Part shown: positions 56,646-64,000 of the stretch, piece by piece
Numbering within the stretch: position 1 is the stretch's first letter
Layout of the letters: each line of letters begins with the position of its first letter
Notes under the pieces: generated by a model
What the model was told of the DNA's origin: nothing
Seen by the model: only the letters and a program-made list of their open reading frames with translations
Databases searched by the model: none
Position numbers and translations under genes: made by a program
From: Sinotaia quadrata
Taxonomy: Eukaryota > Mollusca > Gastropoda > Architaenioglossa > Viviparidae
Assembly: GCA_028829895.1 (NCBI GenBank)
Contig: CM054179.1
Span: forward strand, 100,525,875 to 100,589,874
Direction of reading: 5' to 3'
DNA length: 64,000 nt

Positions 56646-58044
56646 GATAAAAGTGCACTGTAAGGCGTGGCCTGTGAACGTCAAACTTACAACTGCACAA
56701 AATGGCAGAATGAGGAAGGAGGCAGTACAAGAATTCAGTAATGCTTTAAAAATTAGAACAAGATATGTATTTTGTTTGAAGTAAGCATATATATACTGTT
56801 CTAAGTAATCATGCATGTTGTTTTAAGTAACCATGTATAAAATTATAGTAATTTCCCCCCCAAAAAAATGTGCATGACTGCAGTCTGCAGTAATACCCTA
56901 TGCTGTAGAATTATGCATTTGTCACTTTAGCATAATTTATTTATACATGACTTTAACACATTACAGGTCATGTACACTTATTAAAAAAGTGTTCCAATAA
57001 ATACATGCTTATGATATGTATCAAAAATATAATCCAAATAGTCCAAACATAATGATAATTAATCCAAGAACAATTTTGCATTAAGTTTCAACTGCAAAAC
57101 TTATATTTAAAAATAAATATTCTTTTTTTTAATTTAAAAAAAATAACATGTATATTGAATGAAAAAGTATAACAGATTGTCCTGATGTTTCTTTTAATCA
57201 CTTGTAACTATTTGTACACATTTGAATAATTTAGAAGGCAAGATATAAATAATGTGTGTACATAAAATATTTATTTCAGATTAACAATATATGTAAATAT
57301 ATAAAAGTAGTTAAAAATTCGCTTATGTCTAAAACTTTATAAGGGACAAACCAATTCTTTTTGCAGGATAAGCAAATTATAATAAAATATTAAAATTATT
57401 ACACATATATCTTTTTCAGGGGACATCCTAATTTAATACAATTGTTTTACAAAGAACTGAAAAAGACAAACTATGCTGTTAGGTATGAACACCTTAATGC
57501 TGTCAGGGCTCAACAGTTGCCATTAAAAAAAAACAACAATCTGATTTAAAGTTTGAAAATATCAACATTCTGATGTCATGTAAGTTTATTTTTTTATATT
57601 ATAAATATATTGGTACTAGTGTATAACCACGCAAAAGCATGTGCTAATAAACTAATTTAAAAAATAAAATCCCAGATGTAAATGATGTAGAAATGCTTTG
57701 ATGTCTTTCGATGCACTGATCTGCTGCACTCAATAATAAAATAATCTAATATGTTGAAGTCAATAAATAGAAATAAAAATGTAAGTACACAGAGTAAATT
57801 CTGTATTACAATTGCATACATACATTAACTTTTTCCGTAGAAAAATGTTTTCTTAATTGATAAATATATTATCTTTGACAAAAGGAAAAGATAGAGAAAT
57901 GGAAAGTGAAAGATAAAGAGAGACAGAGAAAGTAGCAGCAGTGGACATAAAATAGAGAACAAAAAAGAAATTTACAGATGCCTGAGAATTTGGAATGTAA
58001 ATAAAGTTAATTTAGCTTAAAACAGTCCACAGGAAGTGGTGACT

Positions 58045-58420
58045 GTTTGATATGCATACCATTTTCATTGGCATTAATACCATATCTACAAATCAAATAA
58101 AATAGTACTATTTTTTTTGTGTGCTTATCATTTTCAATGGCACTAATACTATTTCTACAGATAAGATAAAATAGTACTATTTTTTGTGTGCTTATCATTT
58201 TCATTGGCAATAATACTATGTCTACAGATAAAATAAAATAGTATTATTTTTTTGTGTGCTTACCATTTTCATTGGCACTAGTGACTAATACTATATCTAC
58301 AGATAAAATAAAATAGTACTATTTTTTTGTGCTTATCATTTTCATTGGCACTAATACTATGTCTACAGATAAGATAAAATAGTACTATATTTTTGTGTGA
58401 TTATCATTTTCAATGATAGT
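58045..58420. repeat. About 66-bp minisatellite 3' of the sulfatase gene
   Basis: Five units carry 'gcttatcattttcattggca', 'ctaatactatgtctacagat' and 'aaaatagtactatttttt'. The array lies 0.6-1 kb after the sulfatase stop. More degenerate relatives continue to about 58900. Confidence 0.88.
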
Positions 58421-59038
58421 TGATACCTATACTACCATCTCTATGCCAAAGAAAATACTACAAATCCTATTGTCTGCATACCACTATGACTTATGAGCAG
58501 CTCTAATGCTATCATCTACACACCAAACAGAATGGCACTAATCTTAATGTCTACCTATCATTTGTTGTGATACCAACTCTACCATACGCTAACTAGTTTA
58601 GTAAACCAACATTACCATCTACATACAGTGTACAAGTACTCATCGTAATGTCTATCTATATACCGACTGGGCATGACACTAATCTATATACTCAATACTA
58701 GTACTTGTCCTATTGCTTGCGTACTTTTGAAATGGAACCATCTACATGCCAAACAGTGATAACAATCCTAATGTCTGCATACCGCTTAGTGTGGTATTTA
58801 AATGCTATAATTTGCTTTCCTAATAAAATGGTGCTAGTCCTATTGCCTGCATGCCATTTTCTGTGGCACTAAGGCTTTCATTTACGTATCATATAGTGGT
58901 ACTAATCTTAACACCTAAATATCACCTACAGAAGCACTCTTTCTACTATATGGATAATATTTGCAGCAGTAGTAAAACTAAACTAAACTCAACATTTATT
59001 TATACATGTAATTCAAACCATTCTGCAAAATCTTTAAG

Positions 59039-62000
59039 CTAAATAATGACCCATGGCACCCAGGTGCCATTGTGCAGTCGTGGGTTGCCCCGAGGATCTT
59101 CAGGCTGGTTTCCAGGTGGCACCATTGTGTAGCTATACTGCATCAAACGCAGAAACAATTTAGCGACAATGTCGGGCTCTTGTGCTGCCAGATTGTTATA
59201 CTCACACGGATCAGAAGGAATGTGGTACAGACAGGGGGATTTCTGAGGATTGCAGTTTGTGCTGGCATTAGCCGGCTTTGGACCACAGTCAATTGTGACT
59301 GGCTCACCTCCATACTTTAGGTTTCCATCAGATCTTTCTAACTGTATTGACATTGTATTGATGCTATCTTTGTGAGCAAAAATGCGATTGTGAGCTGTTA
59401 AGTAAAACTGAGAATGTTTATCATTGCCATCAGATTTATAAGTGTTGACATGAAGGCGTTGCTCATCGCCAGCCACCTGCCAAGGTGGGTACCAATCATT
59501 GTAACCATTGCCAATGTTCCCAGTTACAAGCTTGAAATCTCCAACACGAATGCCAGCAAACTGACCGATTGGGTCGATGTTGTGCAACATCTCGGAGCGT
59601 ACAGGAGGTCCATTTGTTGAAAGCATCTTCCAAGCACTGACTCCATCCAGATTTTTTAGTGTACTTGGATCACCACCAGCTGCTTCATATAGGGTGGGCA
59701 ACCAGTCACAAACATGTAGCATCTGTTGTGCCACATAGCCAGACTTTTGTAGAAGTGGACTGTTGATTAAGCCAACACCACGCACACCACCCTCCCACAA
59801 AGTTGCTTTTACACCTCTGCAAACAGAAGATGTGAACCAGTCAGTAAGTGTGTAATTATCATTTATAAACTTAACTTCTACAAGAACTGTACTGAGCATT
59901 ATATATAGTTAATATGATCTTATGAGGTTAAAGGAAAAAATCTTTCACAATAATTTACCAATAACATCTTAAATAATAATACTTTCCAAAACTAATTTTT
60001 CTTTCTATAAAAAAATTGAAAGCAAAATCTAGTCATACAAAAGAGAGGAAAGTGAAATGAAAAATTCAATGTTAAAATGCAAATAGAAAGAAAACAATCA
60101 AGGAATGGAGGGAAAGAAGACAGACAGAAAGAAAAGAAAAGAAAAATCAAAGAAAGAATAAATAAACAAATGTCAAACAAAAATTGAACAAATGTATGAA
60201 TGAATGATGCTTATGAATTTCAAAGAACAAAGTACTTAGATTATTTCTAAGACAAAGATCCAGCATCATGGTCACATTCCTAAAATATAATTAAATCACT
60301 GGAAATATAATCAATGTTCTAGTACTTTAGTAGACTGTTCAGTTTAAAATTTAAAAAAATATTTTTCATCTGTATGAAGTGTTTCTTGAGTGTTCTCCAA
60401 ATACAAGTACCAACAGTTTAACTCTTGTATCCACTTATATACAATAAAAATGTTGCTGTAGTATCTTGCACCAAGTAGAAAATAAAAAGAAAGGGTTAGC
60501 TTTTACAATGAACTGTGACGCTATAGAACAATCTTTCTATTTTTAAAAAATTAAATGGCAAGTAGGAATAAAAGCCAGTGCTCAGATTTTTGATATTTTA
60601 ATTGGATTAAAACTCAAATAGCAGTAGCAGCTAGAAGGAAACGATTTTTTTTTTTATAGTAGGTTAAGAGATTTTCACAAAAGTAGAGAGGAAGGCAGCA
60701 GAATTTTCACTTAAGTATGTTGCTTTGTTTATCTCCCCTTAGCAGAGAGCTACCCTCAAGTCAACGGGACTCTTGCTTGAACTTAAAAGGCAAGAGAGCT
60801 AATTCAATCAATACAGACACTTGATGTGATGTGATAAATTTTACCAGGGTCAGTATAGCTAATAATTAAATTTACTTTTAAAATAAAGCGTCAAAATACC
60901 TGAGAAGAAAGTTAAAGTTGTTTTTTTTTTTTTAAAGTAAAAAGCATCATATACCTGAGAGGAAAGTTATTAGCAGCATTGTAGTCAAACCCATTGGCTG
61001 GTCCTCCATTGTCTGTGGTAAATACAATGATGGAATTGTCTATCATGTTGTTTGCTTTCAATGCAGCATAGACAGCACCGACTGCATCATCCAAGGCAGA
61101 TACCATAGCTACCAGAAATAAAAACATTCTCTATAGTATGCTCCAAAGTATAAGAGTTACCATGTTTTCAGAGCATCATGACACTAAGACTTAAACTAGT
61201 CAAGTTTGTATAATGATCATGATGCTAAAGACTTACTACAGCACTGATTCTGATAAAGGTTCTAAGAGTATCCACAAAGATGCATAAAAAAAATCCTGAA
61301 ATAAACTGTTCACAACAAGCAAGAAAGACTGTGGATAATAATACACAACTGACAAATCCAAATGTACAACAGCATGAAACTACAATTTACAAAATGAGGC
61401 AGACATAAATAAATTTAAATGACATGTACAGTGAAACAGAAGTGACAGATCTAAATGTGTGAATGACATTTCTAAATTTGCAGATGACAGTTCTCTGTTC
61501 ACAGATGTTAGTACTATCTTTGTGGATAACAGATTTTATGTTTGCAGAACAAGAAAAAGGGCATTCCAGACTGATGTACCCTGGAATCAAATGACCCCTT
61601 AAAGTTCAGCTTTGGAATGTTAAAATAAAATAATCAAGGTGAATAAGATTGGTTATATTTGAAACTCTCAGTATGACTGACCAGCATAAATTCTGCGCTG
61701 TTTGTTCTCGATATAGGGGAAGCGATCTATATACTCCTGTGGTGCCTGCAAGGGTGAAGGGCTGTCAGCATTGCCACTGTGAACGGATTGGAAAGGCAGG
61801 TACAGGAACAAGGGCTAGAAATGGAAAAATACCAAAGTCAGCATTTTAAAATAAATTTTACACTCCAGTTTTTACAGTGAAACAGGATCATCAGGAAAAA
61901 GCATAATAGAATAAGTGAATGTATGGGAGAAAAGGCCAAGCATGAAAAAGTAATATAACAACACTAATACCTAACTTGGTATTTTGGATATTAGAATTTA

Positions 62001-63921
62001 AAATATACAGAGAGAAACATATATGGACAAACATTTATTTCTAAATATCCAAAGGTCTTTAAATCTTTCAAGAAATAACATTAATTTTTACATATATATA
62101 TTTTTTTTTTACTTCTAACTGACATAAATAACAAATCAGAAATTGAAATAAATTGTTGTTTGTACTTAATTTGCAGCTCTTTATTTCTATTTTTTTAAAA
62201 ATATTTTGTTAAAAGTGTTCATATGTTTACAATGGAAGAGATGGAAACATAAAGAATCTAAAAAGACAGATTGATAGATACTAAGTTAAAAATAGCAGAC
62301 ATGTCTTGATATTAATTACACACACATAATCCTAAACACACACACACACACACAAAGTTAAAATGTTATTAAAACAACAAGCTGCAATAATTTCCCCCAC
62401 CCATAAAAAGAAAGAAAAACTGAGTCAAAAAAAGAAAATGCAAGTGAAAGAGTATATTTTTCCAAGAGAAACAATGGAGTGTAAATCCATACCTCAGATT
62501 TGTCATGGTTGTTGATGATACTGATGGCTTCATCTTGGAAAAGCTGAGTGGAGTAATAACCTGTGTAATTCCACAAGATTTGCATATCTCGACGAAAGTC
62601 AAGGCCCCACTGATCCTGTAGAGTATAATCAACATCAATTGTTGTAATTGTAAGGCATTCAATGTTTAATGCAAATATGGATAAAGTTTCAAGAAATAAC
62701 ACCTCAACCAAACATCATCCAAAACTAATGCACTTGTAAAAGCATCATTTATTTGTATCCTATTAGTCAATACAACCTGAATGACGATCCCAGATTGTGC
62801 CCAGACTTTTTCATTGGTATGTAAGCTGTAGATTACAGGTTAAAAAATTATTCGTTTATAAACTTTTAGTTTAAAGATAGTTAATGAAAGTTAAAATTAA
62901 ACAGTGTAGCTAGTCTGGTCAGTAAAAGAGAAACAATATAATACTTTTTTCTTATATTTGTGGTTTTTCATTTATAGTAATAAAGAGAAGATTGTTTTGT
63001 TAATGTTTGTTCTGGCTTGCATCACAGTAAAGATAATTTTGAAGTTTTGTACTGTACTCCACTGCAGACTTTATTTTGTCTTGCACAAGAGAACAGTTTT
63101 TTCTGTTTGTTTTAGTTTGCACCACAAAGCAGCACACGTGTCTGTTTGTTTTGTTTTGCATGATGAATTGTTTTGTTCATTTTAATTGTTTTACACATCA
63201 CACTTGTGTTTGTTTGATAACACATCACAGAGAAGCAGACTTTTTCTTGGTATACTGTATAGCACAATGAACATTTTTGTTGTTGCATATTGCTCCATAA
63301 CGATCTTGTTTGTTTTAAATTTAAAAAAAACCTGAGATTTTTGTTTGTTTTTGTCCTGCATTACAGAGTAGGAATATCTTTTTATTTTAGTCCCATAACC
63401 GAGAGATGATTGTTTGGTTTATTCATAACCAATATTTATACCAAAACAATCATCAGATTTTCACTGTAATTTTGTTTGAATATAAATAAAATATGGTTTT
63501 ATAATATATAACAGTAGCTATATTTGCTTCTCAAACAAAAATCAAAATTTGCATTTTGTTTATTGAAAGATTAGAAACTAATTTCTAATCTATCATTTCA
63601 TAATTTAAAAAAATGAACCATAAAGATATTTCAATATGCTAAATGCTAAAGCCAAATAAAGCCTGTGTGACAATTTAGCATTAGACAAAAATTGCATCAT
63701 TGAAAAGTTTTAATTTATGCTGAAGCTTTTGTTTGGCTTTCTTCATACTTTTTTTTATGGTGTGACTGTCTGAACATGTTTTGGCTGAAACTCATTCCAC
63801 TTACAGGTATTGCCTCATAAGTGTGGTCATAGTAGTCCTCGCACCCCTGGTAATAGCCAAAGTGGGACTCAAACCCTCTGTAGAGTGGTGTGTACTCTTT
63901 AGCAAACATGCCGAGGTGCCA
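59039..63921 (-). CDS. ARSB: Arylsulfatase B-like sulfatase, C-terminal five exons (partial)
   Basis: Minus-strand exons 63921-63805, 62615-62493, 61814-61682, 61108-60955 and 59816-59039 join in frame to 434 residues plus TAG (phases 0,0,1,2). Family landmarks in order: WHLGMFAKEYTPLYRGF and EDYYDH (the WHLG motif carries an active-site His), FLYLPFQSVH, MVSALDDAVG, TTDNGG (metal-binding Asp-Asn), NNFPLRGVKATLWEGGVRGV (with the active-site Lys), CDWLPTL, MLHNIDP. These match animal arylsulfatase B/I/J, extracellular or lysosomal enzymes that remove sulfate from glycosaminoglycans. The symbol is family-level only. The N-terminal exons, including signal peptide and the CxPSR cysteine converted to formylglycine, lie beyond the right edge. 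Relative to vertebrate ARSB there is a seven-residue insertion (GNADSPS) between SVH and PLQ. N-glycosylation sequons include NYT, NAS and NGT. Confidence 0.94.
62940..63340. other. T/G-rich degenerate repeats in a sulfatase intron
   Basis: Loose repeats of 'tttgttttgtttgcatcacag'-like words occur between the first two visible sulfatase exons. The plus-strand open frames here are antisense intron and not supported. Confidence 0.5.
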
Positions 63922-64000
63922 CTGAACAATATTTTAGGAAAGAATGTTATCAAAACTGTACACTTGTAGACATACAGTTCTTAAGTAAGAATGCTGATAA
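63922..64000. other. Sulfatase intron at the window edge
   Basis: On the minus strand the acceptor 'tattgttcag' lies directly before the WHLG exon. The remaining bases are intron leading to exons outside the window. Confidence 0.7.

Larger units (their letters stand above)
51584..59038. other. Gene-free AT-rich region 3' of the sulfatase gene
   Basis: Contains a CA tract (52115-52188) and the repeats at 56450-56640 and 58045-58420. A GGTGAT-rich patch lies at 55775-55860. I found no spliced exon, no RNA gene and no family member. The part nearest 59038 is probably the 3' UTR of the sulfatase; an AATAAA on the minus strand lies at 59000-58995, 39 nt after the stop. The small open frames in this region have no support. 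Confidence 0.5.

Noticed and set aside
61741..61760. Mini-intron ending at 'cttcacccttgcag' in the sulfatase exon
   Set aside because: Reading through keeps the frame and the family's PLQ-x-P motif directly follows; no donor of good quality lies a plausible distance upstream.
62958..63270. Plus-strand ORFs with HHK/CLFVLF words
   Set aside because: Antisense to a sulfatase intron and built from degenerate T/G-rich repeats.

Overview
The window is AT-rich eukaryotic DNA with spliced genes, GT-AG introns of about 0.2-2.2 kb, TATA-type promoters, many CA/GT and GA microsatellites, dozens of minisatellites and decayed DNA transposons. The arylsulfatase B-like gene at the right end and the overall texture suggest an invertebrate animal. 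A mollusc or other lophotrochozoan is my best guess, but nothing here fixes the species.

The main content is a cluster of four paralogous secreted-protein genes, assembled here exon by exon because most exons are too short to stand out as ORFs. Gene A lies on the + strand (coding 6819-10916). Genes B (24466-17407), C (37526-31607) and D (47243-41834) lie head-to-tail on the - strand, so A and B converge. Every copy has a non-coding first exon, a signal-peptide exon, five short exons of 73-91 bp that each encode about one amphipathic helix, and a final exon with a glycine/aromatic-rich beta domain ending in Phe. The coding-intron phases (0,1,1,1,1,1) and the lengths of exons 3-6 (84, 87, 75, 90 bp) are identical in all four. 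A encodes 323 aa with a long beta domain, B and C 251 aa, and D 245 aa with a short one. A 5'-truncated last-exon relic (14870-15061) of the long type lies between A and B. I do not recognise the family. A secreted effector, perhaps of innate defence, is an inference only.

A, B and C share a promoter module: three or four ATCCGGCT-like sites spaced 26-27 bp, then GGGCAGATAA (a GATA-type site), then a TATA-like box. D has a TATA box but not the array. CRE octamers (TGACGTCA) and the palindrome GTCACGTGAC recur inside the gene bodies. B and C are a recent duplication of about 13 kb period with matching flanks. Their introns differ mainly by private minisatellite expansions.

Region by region: 1-5.9 kb, repeats with no gene; 5.9-11.1 kb, gene A; 11.1-14.8 kb, no gene; 14.8-15.1 kb, relic exon; 15.1-25.6 kb, gene B and its 3' repeat array; 25.6-29.4 kb, satellite-rich spacer; 29.4-38.8 kb, gene C unit; 38.8-41.8 kb, repeat spacer; 41.8-48.45 kb, gene D with a pogo/Tigger-like MITE in its first intron; 48.5-59.0 kb, gene-poor with one decayed hAT/TTF-zinc-finger relic; 59.0-64 kb, the last five exons of an arylsulfatase B-like gene on the - strand, whose 5' part runs off the window.
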